Source of the DNA: Bacillus sp. DTU_2020_1000418_1_SI_GHA_SEK_038
GTDB lineage: Bacteria > Bacillota > Bacilli > Bacillales > Cytobacillaceae
NCBI RefSeq assembly: GCF_032341175.1
Contig: NZ_CP135435.1
Location: forward strand, 1,736,001 to 1,800,000
Direction of reading: 5' to 3'
Length of the DNA stretch: 64,000 nucleotides
Positions 17,502 to 26,373 of the stretch are shown here, piece after piece (positions within the stretch are counted from its first letter, which is position 1; the number at the start of each line of letters is the position of its first letter). The translations under genes and the position numbers were made by a program. Below the pieces are notes generated by a model. It ran no database searches. It was not told the DNA's origin and was given only the letters and a program-made list of their open reading frames with translations.

Positions 17502-18569
17502 CTGAAGACCCTGATTAGGATTTTAGTTATCATATCCAGTCTCCTTGTCGTAGGCCTTTACTTTAATTTTAGTACAGTTTCTAAAGATGATGTTTTATTA
17601 AATGAAGTTAACATTAAACCTAAAGTGGATCATGATTTAGATGAAACAGGATCTGAAAATACCTCTATTCTTAAGATGCCAAACGAAGGGTTAGTTAGTT
17701 TAATGGGCAAGCCTTCCAGTACTATCATAGAGGAGCTAGGGAAGCCTTCACGGATCGATCCTTCGTTATATGGGTATGAGTGGTGGGTTTACCCCATTAA
17801 TTATAAAAAATATATTCAGGCAGGCATCAAAAATGATATAATAGTTACTATTTTTGCAACTGGAACAGACGTTGGAATCCCGCCATTTAAAATTGGGCAG
17901 CCAGTGGCAGAGATCTATTCCTTAACAGTTCTTGATACAAATATTAGCCTTGAATATAATAATAGTTCCTATAAATTTGAACTCTCCGAAGATGATTTGA
18001 ATACTCGTCCACTTATTATGATTGGAAATGTTTATGCGCAGCTTTATCTAGACAAGTTTAGCGGTACTCTTTCTAGTATTCGACTAATCGATTCTGAAAC
18101 TTTGATCAAACTGCATCCATACGAAATGGTTTATAGAGGAGAAATGCTTGAGGGGTATGAGGAAACGACCGTAAAAGAGGAAGCAGTGGAAAGAGGGAAA
18201 GAAAGACAAATTTTTGATATTACTAATGTATTTCGAGTCCGTAATAAATTAGACCCTTTAGAATGGGATGAACAAACGGCTGAGGTAGCACTTGCACATA
18301 GCAAGGATATGTATGAAAGTCAGCAGTTTTCTCATATATCAGAGGAATTTGGGGATTTGGCTGACCGATTAGAAGCTGGCAATGTCTTTTACCAAATAGC
18401 TGGGGAGAATATTGCGGCTAATTATTTGGATGCACCTGCTGCTGTTGAAGGCTGGCTTAATAGTAAGGGGCATCGTGAGAGTTTATTAAATGAACAGTTC
18501 ACCCACTTAGGTGTAGGCGTTTATAATAAGCACTATACACAAAACTTTATTGAGAAATGGCAGGAATAA
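17502..18569 (+). CDS. ylbC: YlbC, membrane-anchored CAP domain protein (apparent CTG start)
   Basis: A 355-residue protein with an N-terminal signal-anchor (about 1-25), a Bacillus-type CAP-associated domain (about 55-215) and a C-terminal CAP domain (about 235-350, with SKDM, FSHISE, GENIAA, NSKGHRESLL, HLGVGVY). The nearest ATG/GTG/TTG in frame is a GTG at 17625, which would remove the signal sequence and has no ribosome site. AAAGAAAGGAGG (17482-17493) ends eight bases before an in-frame CTG at 17502, giving MKTLIRILVIISSLLVV. I therefore place the start at CTG. Size then matches B. subtilis YlbC (about 346). The intron separates it from ylbB. Confidence 0.82.
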   Translation: MKTLIRILVIISSLLVVGLYFNFSTVSKDDVLLNEVNIKPKVDHDLDETGSENTSILKMPNEGLVSLMGKPSSTIIEELGKPSRIDPSLYGYEWWVYPINYKKYIQAGIKNDIIVTIFATGTDVGIPPFKIGQPVAEIYSLTVLDTNISLEYNNSSYKFELSEDDLNTRPLIMIGNVYAQLYLDKFSGTLSSIRLIDSETLIKLHPYEMVYRGEMLEGYEETTVKEEAVERGKERQIFDITNVFRVRNKLDPLEWDEQTAEVALAHSKDMYESQQFSHISEEFGDLADRLEAGNVFYQIAGENIAANYLDAPAAVEGWLNSKGHRESLLNEQFTHLGVGVYNKHYTQNFIEKWQE

Positions 18570-18715
18570 GCAATTATAATTTTATATTTTTAAAAAGCTA
18601 ACTTAGTTATTGTTTTTGATGTAGCCATATGTGTACGGGTTTTATTATGGACGAAAACATTCGAGTACATTTGCACGTAGGGGGACTTCAACAATATTAT
18701 TTACATACCCTTCAG

Positions 18716-18748
18716 AAAGAGCTTGTTCCGATTCCACAAGCTCTTTTT
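18716..18748 (+). terminator. Terminator after ylbC
   Basis: AAAGAGCTTGT / ACAAGCTCTTT stem with a 10-nt loop and a T-run. It lies about 150 bp past ylbC and before the convergent 118-residue gene; the space between shows nothing else. Confidence 0.8.
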
Positions 18749-18774
18749 AAATCCTAGGAGATATTGAAAATACT

Positions 18775-19131
18775 TCAACCTAATTGTTCGATTCTATTTA
18801 CTAGAAAATAATCTTCTTTCCAATTACCGTATACCCGAATTTTTCCGCCTTTTTTAAGGTGGGGAATTTCCGCCTCTTTATCCATTGGAATCAATCTCTT
18901 AACATCCCAATAAGAATATTCTGATTTAATTTTAATATCTATTACATAAACAAAACGATGATAAGAAAATCTTTGCCTGCTTTCATTCAAATTGACGATG
19001 GTCCCCGAAATTATCGCTTCTTCAGGGGTGTTTTTTAACTTTAGCCACTTTTCGTGACTTTCACGCATTTCCTTTTTTGTAACCCAGTAAAAGTAAATAC
19101 AAATAATTGGAATAACAATGGCAGTAACCAT
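18775..19131 (-). CDS. Small membrane-anchored protein, unrecognised
   Basis: 118 residues: one N-terminal hydrophobic helix (about 2-17), then a basic stretch and a predicted beta-rich domain containing SGTIVNLNESRQRFSYHRFVY and a KKGGKIRVYGNWKEDYFLV segment. This resembles small OB-like or DUF3592-like extracytoplasmic domains, but I do not recognise the family. It lies 15 bp downstream of the thioesterase on the same strand, so the two are probably co-transcribed. Confidence 0.65.
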   Translation of the reverse strand: MVTAIVIPIICIYFYWVTKKEMRESHEKWLKLKNTPEEAIISGTIVNLNESRQRFSYHRFVYVIDIKIKSEYSYWDVKRLIPMDKEAEIPHLKKGGKIRVYGNWKEDYFLVNRIEQLG

Positions 19132-19146
19132 TAGAACACCACCTAG

Positions 19147-19632
19147 TTATTTATTCCAAATGATAAAAAAACTGCCGGTAGCATGTGCTATTTTCTTGCC
19201 ATCTGAGCGATATACATTTGCTGATAAAACCATTGTTTTTGTACCTTTATGATCGAGATGAGCTTTGCACTGAAGAAAATCCCCTTTACCGACAGCTAAA
19301 TAATGAATATTTAATTGGGTTGTCACAGCACCATATCCATCAGGCAGTAATGAGTTTGCAAATACCCCCATTGCTGTATCAATAATTGTGGCAGTAATTC
19401 CACCATGTACGATGTCAAATGAATTATAGAGAAGAGGGGTAATCGGGATGGTTAATTCGCAAAATTCATTGGTCATCGTTCTTTCCATTTGCAATAAACC
19501 GCCGACATACGAGTTGTTTAATTTTCTTTGTTTCTTTTGAAAACCGCGTAATAATTCTGTAAGAACACTTAATTCATCTGAAGTAATATTTGTTAAGCAG
19601 TCTTCTACTATCTCTCTTACTTGATTTTTCAT
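19147..19632 (-). CDS. PaaI-family hotdog thioesterase
   Basis: 161 residues with a single hotdog fold typical of small acyl-CoA thioesterases. The core pattern FDIVHGGITATIIDTAMGVFANS (near 70-95) contains the HGG motif with the usual catalytic Asp/Thr helix following. The C-terminal strand HATGSFFII is also characteristic. The frame extends to a TTG at 19650, but AAAGGTGA spaced seven bases from the ATG at 19632 defines the start. The acyl substrate cannot be told. It is not part of the B. subtilis ylb order. Confidence 0.82.
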   Translation of the reverse strand: MKNQVREIVEDCLTNITSDELSVLTELLRGFQKKQRKLNNSYVGGLLQMERTMTNEFCELTIPITPLLYNSFDIVHGGITATIIDTAMGVFANSLLPDGYGAVTTQLNIHYLAVGKGDFLQCKAHLDHKGTKTMVLSANVYRSDGKKIAHATGSFFIIWNK

Positions 19633-19778
19633 TTCATATTCACCTTTCAAGCATCTTGTTCTGTATCCATTTTAACATTTTTGGTTGAACTTGAATATTT
19701 AGATTGTCCTTTCACCTTTTATTAAAGCAAACATAAAATAAGATAGGCATTTGTAACAAACTGAGGTGAATGAGGCAA

Positions 19779-20180
19779 ATGACTAAAAAGAAACTCCATC
19801 CATCCATTTTACAATTTAAGGAATTTGTGAAAAAGAATCCAAAGATTGTTCTAGAGGTTCGGACAGGAAAGAAAACTTGGCAAGAGTTATATGAAGACTG
19901 GTATTTACTAGGTGAAGATGATCCGAAATGGGAAAACGTGCGATCAGAAGAGCAGGCAAAAAGCTCAACAGAAGAAAAAAAGTCTGATTGGATGTCCCAA
20001 ATATTAGGCTCAATTAAAAAAATGGATCCAAACCAGGTGCAAGGTTATATTCATAATCTCAATCAGGCATTATCAGCCGTTCAAGGTGTTCTATCACAAT
20101 TTCAGGGAGGTAATCAACAACAAAAATTGACGAATACTAATCAACCGCCTCCAAACCCATTTAAGTTTAAAAAAGATTAG
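19779..20180 (+). CDS. ylbD: YlbD, putative spore coat protein
   Basis: 133 residues matching the YlbD family (putative coat protein), known from its N-terminal KLHPSILQFKEFVKKNP and LYEDWYLLGEDDPKW segments. The middle is low-complexity acidic/basic and the C-terminal half is glutamine-rich. Two ATGs are possible: 19770 directly abuts the GAGGTGA site, while 19779 has normal spacing, so 19779 is preferred. It lies 17 bp before ylbE, and both probably share a transcript. Confidence 0.85.
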   Translation: MTKKKLHPSILQFKEFVKKNPKIVLEVRTGKKTWQELYEDWYLLGEDDPKWENVRSEEQAKSSTEEKKSDWMSQILGSIKKMDPNQVQGYIHNLNQALSAVQGVLSQFQGGNQQQKLTNTNQPPPNPFKFKKD

Positions 20181-20197
20181 ATAAAAAGGGGTATGAG

Positions 20198-20437
20198 ATG
20201 AGAAAAGAGGTTATGGAATATATTAGCCAAAATAAGGAGTTACAAAGGTATATTCGAGAACAGCCTTCTTGGTATCGGCGATTATCACGTAATCCCCATG
20301 ATATCCAAGCACTCGAAATAGCCGCATTACACTATTATCAAAGAACAATCCCGCATAAGGTAGAAAAATTTACAAATAGCGTACAAATGGCCTCAATGAT
20401 GATGAGTATGTTTCAAGCAATGAAATCACAAACTTAA
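20198..20437 (+). CDS. ylbE: YlbE-like protein
   Basis: 79 residues matching the YlbE-like family of sporulating bacilli, function unknown. Conserved WYRRLSRNP (26-34) and the HYYQRTIPHKVEKF segment are visible. The C-terminal end is methionine-rich (MASMMMSMFQAM). AAAAGGGG lies about eight bases before the ATG. It follows ylbD as in B. subtilis and is closed by a terminator. Confidence 0.88.
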   Translation: MRKEVMEYISQNKELQRYIREQPSWYRRLSRNPHDIQALEIAALHYYQRTIPHKVEKFTNSVQMASMMMSMFQAMKSQT

Positions 20438-20439
20438 TG

Positions 20440-20476
20440 AAAGCTTTCTCGGAAAACTGAGAGAGCTTTTTTATTT
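20440..20476 (+). terminator. Terminator after ylbE
   Basis: AAAGCTTTCTC / GAGAGAGCTTT stem (one G-T pair) with a T-run of six. Confidence 0.88.
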
Positions 20477-20563
20477 TTCTAAAACAGGAAAGAGTAAAAA
20501 TAGCTATTAAAGCTAACAATAATCCCATATGAAAGGCTTTTTTAATAAAGGAGTGTTCTTGGA

Positions 20564-20986
20564 GTGAAACGATTCATTTATTTATATATAGTATTCGTGG
20601 TATTAGCTGGCTGCCAAAATGACAAGCCAAAACCAGAAACGAAATTAATAGTTCAGCCAATTAATGTTTCTAATCTTGATCAAGAGATCCCTGTGTTAGC
20701 ATTTCCTACAAGTAATAATGATCCATTTTATGTAAACCATCATGTGAAAGGAAAAAATATCTTTATTGAATGTTTAGTTCAAGGAATAACCTTTAGGGAT
20801 TCAAATGAGCCTAATAAAGGGTCGATTATATTATATGTTGATGGGAAAAAGAAAGAGAAAATTTCATCAGCAGCGTTTATTGTTAAAGGATTATCTGCAG
20901 GAACACATCGAATAAAATTAGAGGTAGTTAAGGATAACCATACGACTCCAATCATGATAAAGGAATTTTATGTAACGATCCCATAA
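20564..20986 (+). CDS. Hypothetical lipoprotein
   Basis: 140 residues starting at GTG, with AAAGGAGTG upstream. The N-terminus is a lipoprotein signal with lipobox LAGC (Cys17), so the protein is anchored outside the membrane. The mature part is predicted beta-rich, with a Gly-Thr-His-Arg-Ile pattern (LSAGTHRIKLEV) like an immunoglobulin-type or bacterial surface beta-sandwich. I do not recognise the family. It is inserted between ylbE and ylbF. Confidence 0.75.
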   Translation: MKRFIYLYIVFVVLAGCQNDKPKPETKLIVQPINVSNLDQEIPVLAFPTSNNDPFYVNHHVKGKNIFIECLVQGITFRDSNEPNKGSIILYVDGKKKEKISSAAFIVKGLSAGTHRIKLEVVKDNHTTPIMIKEFYVTIP

Positions 20987-21035
20987 CTTTTGATTTCCAC
21001 TGTTTCATGGTAAAATATGAAACGGAGGTGAGCGG

Positions 21036-21479
21036 ATGCTTGCTACAATTGAAAGAGTCGAAATTATAGAGTCAGCAGAACAAATTGCTAACATGATCAT
21101 ACATTCAGTTGAGGCGGAAAATTACCGTCAATGTTTATATAGATTAAAGACAAGCAAGGAAACACAAAGGAAAATTAAAGAGTTTGTAAATATGAAGGAG
21201 CATTATGAAGAAGTTCAGCGCTTTGGAAAGTATCATCCTGACTATAAAAAGGTCATGGTATCGATCCGGGAATTAAAAAGAGAGATGGATTTGGATGAAA
21301 ATGTTGCTGAGTTTAGGAAGGCTGAAAATGATCTTCAATCTATCCTTGATGAAGTAAGTGTTATCATAGGGCATTCGGTTTCTGAAAAAATAAAAGTCCC
21401 AACTGGAAATCCGTTTTTTGACAGTCTGTCTAGCTGTGGCGGAGGATGCGGATCGGGAGGAAGCTGTGGCTGTTCTTAA
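21036..21479 (+). CDS. ylbF: YlbF, Y-complex regulator of sporulation, competence and mRNA decay
   Basis: 147 helical residues of the YlbF/YmcA family. In B. subtilis YlbF joins YmcA and YaaT in a complex that carries iron-sulfur clusters, promotes Spo0A activation and competence, and guides RNase Y processing. The C-terminal tail CGGGCGSGGSCGC holds four cysteines, consistent with cluster binding. ACGGAGGTGAG sits at the ideal distance from the ATG at 21036. It is followed by a terminator and ylbG, as in B. subtilis. Confidence 0.92.
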   Translation: MLATIERVEIIESAEQIANMIIHSVEAENYRQCLYRLKTSKETQRKIKEFVNMKEHYEEVQRFGKYHPDYKKVMVSIRELKREMDLDENVAEFRKAENDLQSILDEVSVIIGHSVSEKIKVPTGNPFFDSLSSCGGGCGSGGSCGCS

Positions 21480-21486
21480 TATACAT

Positions 21487-21520
21487 ACGGCATAGGATTA
21501 TTCCGATGCCGTTCTTTTTT
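21487..21520 (+). terminator. Terminator after ylbF
   Basis: ACGGCATAGGA / TTCCGATGCCGT stem with one mismatch and a TTA loop, followed by CTTTTTT. Confidence 0.85.
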
Positions 21521-21605
21521 GTCAATCCTCCTTAATCCCATTGAAAGAAAATGTTTTTTTATGCTAGACTATTGAAAATAGTTGTTTTTTGAAGGGGAAG
21601 AAATT

Positions 21606-21881
21606 ATGCTGGGTCAACGGCAAGGGATTATTGTCTGGCTTTATTCTTTAAAACAGGCAAAAATGTTAAGAAGATTTGGAAATGTTCATTATGTTTCTAA
21701 AAGATTAAAATATGTAGTGTTATATTGTAATCTTGACGAAACAGAGGAGATAATGGGAAAAATAAGTGCTTTTTCATTTGTAAAAAAGGTTGAGCCATCT
21801 TATAAGCCTTTCCTGAAGATGGAATTTGAGAATTCAAAGCCAGATAAAGCAAAGGAATATGATTATAAGATGGGCATTTAA
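21606..21881 (+). CDS. ylbG: UPF0298 protein YlbG
   Basis: A 91-residue cytoplasmic protein of the UPF0298 family, function unknown. The start [17 protein letters not shown], the [20 protein letters not shown] core and [15 protein letters not shown] are family signatures. The frame opens at 21582 with an alternative codon, but GAAGGGGAAG before the ATG at 21606 gives a length matching the family. It follows ylbF. Confidence 0.9.
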   Translation: MLGQRQGIIVWLYSLKQAKMLRRFGNVHYVSKRLKYVVLYCNLDETEEIMGKISAFSFVKKVEPSYKPFLKMEFENSKPDKAKEYDYKMGI

Positions 21882-22069
21882 AAGGTGAGGGCATTGGTCC
21901 TTACTTTTTTATTTTATCAATTAAATAAGAAGCTATTAACTGTTATAGCAAATGAAAAATTTGAGAAAAAACATCATTTTTTCGTCGTTTTTATACAAAA
22001 TCCATGTACTGATGCTTTCGGATTTGCTATGGTTATTATTAGGAAAGATTAGTGAAGGGGACCTTTTGT

Positions 22070-23488
22070 ATGTGGAAAACATTTGTTTTAATTTCTATCG
22101 TATTAACAACAGTTATCGGCGGTATGTTGTTTTGGCAATGGAAGGCATATTCTAAGGAAAACGAGTCCACTATTCAAACTTCTGAAAACGCAGCCCAGGA
22201 AATAACTGTTAAATCTAGTGAAAGAGAGCTGCTAATCACACAAAAGGTGACAGGTCTAACAGCCGGGAAGGAATATAAGGTAGACAAGCCAGAAAGCCTA
22301 TTTCGCTGGTCATGTATAAATATACGTAATAATCCTTGTGAATCTTCGGATGAAAATGCTTTAAAATTAATTCCTGAACAGAATGAGCTAGTATTTGAAT
22401 ACATGATCCCGATTAAAAAGGATAGTAAGGCCTTTTTACTTGAAGATTGGACCATATCTTTGCCTGAGATTGCCGTAACAAGGTCATCTGTAATTATTGT
22501 TGATTCTGTGAAAAGTGGCGGTGCATGGGTAGCAGGGGCAAAGTTGAAGGGATTTAAAGAAATGGATTTAATAGATTATTATTATTTTGAAGGGAACGGA
22601 GGCGCTCCCGCTGTATATTGGCAGTATGAACCTCTTCAAGCAACAGAAAGTAAAAATGAGTTATTTACTTATTTTGGCAGCCGAGAAATAAATAAATTGC
22701 TTATAAGTGAGTTTCAAGGTCTTAAAGATTTCCCTTATGTATCTGTCATTTTTACGGATCAAATGAAAGAACAGACAAGCAATGGACTCTTAATTTCAAA
22801 ACCCGGCATAAAAGAAGATGATTTTAAACTGAAAATGTTTAACTACTTTTACGAAAAAAAATTCAGAAATCTCCCAATGGACAAACAGTGGGTCATTGAT
22901 GCACTTGCTTCTTATTCGGCTAAATTGCCAGCAAGTACTGAAAAGGGTAATGTAGTCTTGCATGAAATGAAAATTAAACTGACAGAAGAGGAATTAGGGG
23001 CTTTCCTTAACACGATTAATACGAGTTCTGAACCTTTAACCATTCAAAAATTAGATCAATTTGTTTCTGAAATAAGGGGATTAAGCACCCGCTTTTTTAC
23101 ATTGAATGAAGGGAAAATGGATTCACTTGTCCCTCTTTATTTTTACGATCCTCGAAAAGTTGCGATAAATGGAAATACTATTACAGGATTAGAAATTATT
23201 TTTGAAGAAGGAAAGAGTATGTTTCCTTTTATTGAGACGATGAAAGCATTAGATTATGGTGTCGAAATTCTTGCTGACAAGGAGACCATTCTTCTAAGGA
23301 AAGAGTCTAACACATACCGTTTTTTTCTGAATCGAAATATTTTTATATATAATGAAGATGATTATGGTTTATTAGAAAAGCCATTAGCAATTATTAATGG
23401 AAATATATATATGAGCGGGCAATGGATTGAAACATTGTTTAAGGTTGAGATTGAAGAGGAAGATGATGAAATTATTATTTCTTATTAA
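22070..23488 (+). CDS. Extracytoplasmic protein with possible copper-amine-oxidase-N-like stalk domain
   Basis: 472 residues with an N-terminal signal-anchor (about 5-23) and a long extracytoplasmic region. The final 120 residues show a tandem pattern (VAINGNTITG, FIETMKALDYGVEILAD, FLNRNIF, LAIINGNIYMSGQWIETLFKVEIE) like the copper amine oxidase N-terminal 'stalk' repeat of many Firmicute surface proteins. The central 300 residues I do not recognise. The frame opens at 22052, but GAAGGGGA precedes the ATG at 22070 at good spacing. It is inserted between ylbG and csfG/rsmD, where B. subtilis has nothing. Confidence 0.7.
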   Translation: MWKTFVLISIVLTTVIGGMLFWQWKAYSKENESTIQTSENAAQEITVKSSERELLITQKVTGLTAGKEYKVDKPESLFRWSCINIRNNPCESSDENALKLIPEQNELVFEYMIPIKKDSKAFLLEDWTISLPEIAVTRSSVIIVDSVKSGGAWVAGAKLKGFKEMDLIDYYYFEGNGGAPAVYWQYEPLQATESKNELFTYFGSREINKLLISEFQGLKDFPYVSVIFTDQMKEQTSNGLLISKPGIKEDDFKLKMFNYFYEKKFRNLPMDKQWVIDALASYSAKLPASTEKGNVVLHEMKIKLTEEELGAFLNTINTSSEPLTIQKLDQFVSEIRGLSTRFFTLNEGKMDSLVPLYFYDPRKVAINGNTITGLEIIFEEGKSMFPFIETMKALDYGVEILADKETILLRKESNTYRFFLNRNIFIYNEDDYGLLEKPLAIINGNIYMSGQWIETLFKVEIEEEDDEIIISY

Positions 23489-23504
23489 GATAAAAAGGAT
23501 TTCG

Positions 23505-23657
23505 AATAAATAAAAAACCCTGCAGAAATTCTGCAGGGTCCTTCTATATCCTCATTAAGGATAGAAGGCAAAGGGAGAGGAGAAACCGGAGGAAGAACTT
23601 ATGGGGAAACGTAAGTCTTCTCCGCGGTTGGCAACAACATCCTCGAATAGATGCTGT
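23505..23657 (-). ncRNA. csfG: CsfG, sporulation small RNA
   Basis: A minus-strand RNA of about 150 nt between ylbG and rsmD (ylbH), where B. subtilis has the forespore sRNA CsfG. Read on the minus strand there is a sigma-F-type promoter (23692-23664). A long imperfect hairpin follows (AACCGCGGAGAAGACTTA with TAAGTTCTTCCTCCGGTT, 23629-23584), then an exposed pyrimidine-rich stretch TCTCCTCTCCCTTTG (23583-23569), a second hairpin (23568-23540) and a terminator (23538-23512). A pyrimidine-rich motif between stem-loops is the reported hallmark of CsfG. The same interval has been described in databases as the ylbH leader, but the T-run and promoter support minus-strand transcription. Exact ends are inferred. 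Confidence 0.82.
23512..23538 (-). terminator. Terminator of csfG
   Basis: Stem CCCTGCAG / CTGCAGGG with a 5-nt loop. The T-run is only on the minus strand, so it terminates minus-strand RNA. Confidence 0.85.
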
Positions 23658-23663
23658 TAATTA

Positions 23664-23692
23664 CATTATTTCCACAATAGCTCTGGATATAC
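23664..23692 (-). promoter_or_regulatory. Sigma-F type promoter of csfG
   Basis: On the minus strand GTATA (23692-23688), 14 bases, then GGAAATAATG (23673-23664). This fits the sigma-F pattern GYATA / GGNNANANTR at all positions. The same 14-base spacing occurs at the sigG promoter (59237-59265). Confidence 0.72.
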
Positions 23693-23854
23693 ACTATTGG
23701 GGATATTTTTTTCCAGCAGTCCATTATTAAGGTCAATCATCATTTTTTTACAAACAGGCATTGAGTGAAATGAATACAGGTTGGCGGCGGATATACAAAT
23801 ATGATAGGATAGGAAGGAAAAAATAGACAGAGAATTGATTAGTGGTGATAATAA

Positions 23855-24911
<1,057 letters not shown>

Positions 24912-24915
24912 GACA

Positions 24916-24942
24916 AACGAGCACATTTCGTGCTCGTTAATT
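24916..24942. terminator. Terminator between coaD and ylbJ
   Basis: Perfect 9-bp stem AACGAGCAC / GTGCTCGTT with an ATTTC loop. T tracts are short on both sides, so it is a modest bidirectional terminator between convergent genes. Confidence 0.7.
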
Positions 24943-24950
24943 TCCAAATG

Positions 24951-26162
24951 CTATCTGCCTAATCTTCTTGCGAGTAAGAAGGTGTAGCATAGTAAGGCGA
25001 AGATCGTGATGAGAGGTCCAGCATCTGACATAATTAAGAACCATTTGTGCATCCAGGAGCCTTCCCCAAAAAAGGCAACAGGGACTGCATTCGAAGGCTG
25101 TTCTGTATTGTAAAAACGTTCATAAACGGGATTCCAAAGAAGGGCTGCATAAATAGCAGCAAAAAAACCTTGAAGTATCCGTGCAATAAAGAATGGTTTA
25201 AAATCAATATCGGTCTGAGCTAGTATACTTGCGACCTGCGCCTGAACACTAAAGCCGCTAAATGCTAGTACAAAGCTTGTAATAATTGCTTGATGCATAA
25301 GAGTTGCTTCCTGCACTTGACTTGTCATCTGACTCCCAAGGGTGATTTCAAAAATACCTGAAATAAAAGGAGTGCTTAATTCAATTGGCAGATTGAATGC
25401 AGAAAGAATAATTTCCAGTCCGCCTGCTAAGAAGGTGGTAATTCCAAGATGGTATAGTAATTTATTAATGACTGAAAAGAGAATAATAAATCCGCCAATC
25501 ATTAATAATGTTCGAATGGACGACATGACTGCATCGCCAAGTAGCTTGCCAATCGGCCGATTATCATTAATTCTTGTGCGATGAAGGACAGATAGTGCAT
25601 ATCTAATAGAAGGCTTTCTTTGTTTGTTTTCATTAGTTGTTTCTTCCTTACGTCCATAAAATCTCATCAAAAGTCCAACAGTAATATTGCCTAAATAATG
25701 AGCTAGTGCAAGAATCACACCTAGCTTTGCATTATGAAAAAAACCGACAGACACAGCGCCGAAAATAAACAATGGGTTGGAGCAATTAGTGAAGGATACT
25801 AATCGTTCAGCTTCTGTTTTGGATATTTGACCTTCCTGTCTAAGCCGTGCAGTTAATTTTGCTCCTGCTGGAAACCCGGATGCCATGCCCATTGCCCAGA
25901 CAAATCCGCCAACTCCAGGAACCTTGAATAAAGGGCGCATAAGCGGTTCAAGAAGGACGCCGATAAACCTGACGACTCCAAAGCCAATAAGCATTTCAGA
26001 AACAATAAAAAAAGGTAAAAGGGAAGGAAATACGATTTCCCACCACATGTTTAAGCCCCTTATGGAAGCATCTACAGACTCTTGAGGAAAAGATATAAGT
26101 GATATGGCCATCATCGTTACGGATAAGGCAAGAATGATTGTTTTTAGTTTGGAACGTAACAC
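24951..26162 (-). CDS. ylbJ: Sporulation integral membrane protein YlbJ
   Basis: 403 residues with about eight to ten hydrophobic helices, matching YlbJ of the nucleoside-recognition/Gate family (as in SpoIIIM-like proteins). In B. subtilis YlbJ is made under sigma-E and is needed for normal spore properties; the transported compound is not established. Family segments visible are WWEIVFPSLLPFFIVSE (near 41-57), GMASGFPAGAKLTARLRQ and FTNCSNPLFIFGAVSVGFF. GGGAGGC lies before the ATG at 26162. It stands alone on the minus strand in an otherwise plus-strand cluster, as in B. subtilis. Confidence 0.9.
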   Translation of the reverse strand: MLRSKLKTIILALSVTMMAISLISFPQESVDASIRGLNMWWEIVFPSLLPFFIVSEMLIGFGVVRFIGVLLEPLMRPLFKVPGVGGFVWAMGMASGFPAGAKLTARLRQEGQISKTEAERLVSFTNCSNPLFIFGAVSVGFFHNAKLGVILALAHYLGNITVGLLMRFYGRKEETTNENKQRKPSIRYALSVLHRTRINDNRPIGKLLGDAVMSSIRTLLMIGGFIILFSVINKLLYHLGITTFLAGGLEIILSAFNLPIELSTPFISGIFEITLGSQMTSQVQEATLMHQAIITSFVLAFSGFSVQAQVASILAQTDIDFKPFFIARILQGFFAAIYAALLWNPVYERFYNTEQPSNAVPVAFFGEGSWMHKWFLIMSDAGPLITIFALLCYTFLLARRLGR

Positions 26163-26373
26163 TTGGCAAAGCCTCCCTCAAAAGTTGAACTGACTGTTAC
26201 TACAAATAAGCCTTGTCCTCTATAAATCAATATACTCATAGAACAGTAAAATAGACCATAAGATTGAACATGAAATAATTAATTACCCTTTCCTATAAAC
26301 GTTCAATTCATTTAAAAAAGTAAATTCAAGATTACAAATATGGGAGAAAAATCGCCTCGAAGGAGGAATCTTT

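Noticed and set aside
17625..18569. ylbC starting at GTG 17625.
   Set aside because: It removes the signal-anchor and has no ribosome site; CTG 17502 explains the data better.
18632..18750. Plus-strand ORF of about 33 codons after ylbC.
   Set aside because: No ribosome site, and it runs through the terminator hairpin.
23601..23660. Plus-strand 19-codon ORF (MGKRKSSPRLATTSSNRCC) with GGAGG upstream.
   Set aside because: It falls in the conserved hairpin of csfG on the other strand; the GGAGG is part of the stem. Structure explains the sequence better.
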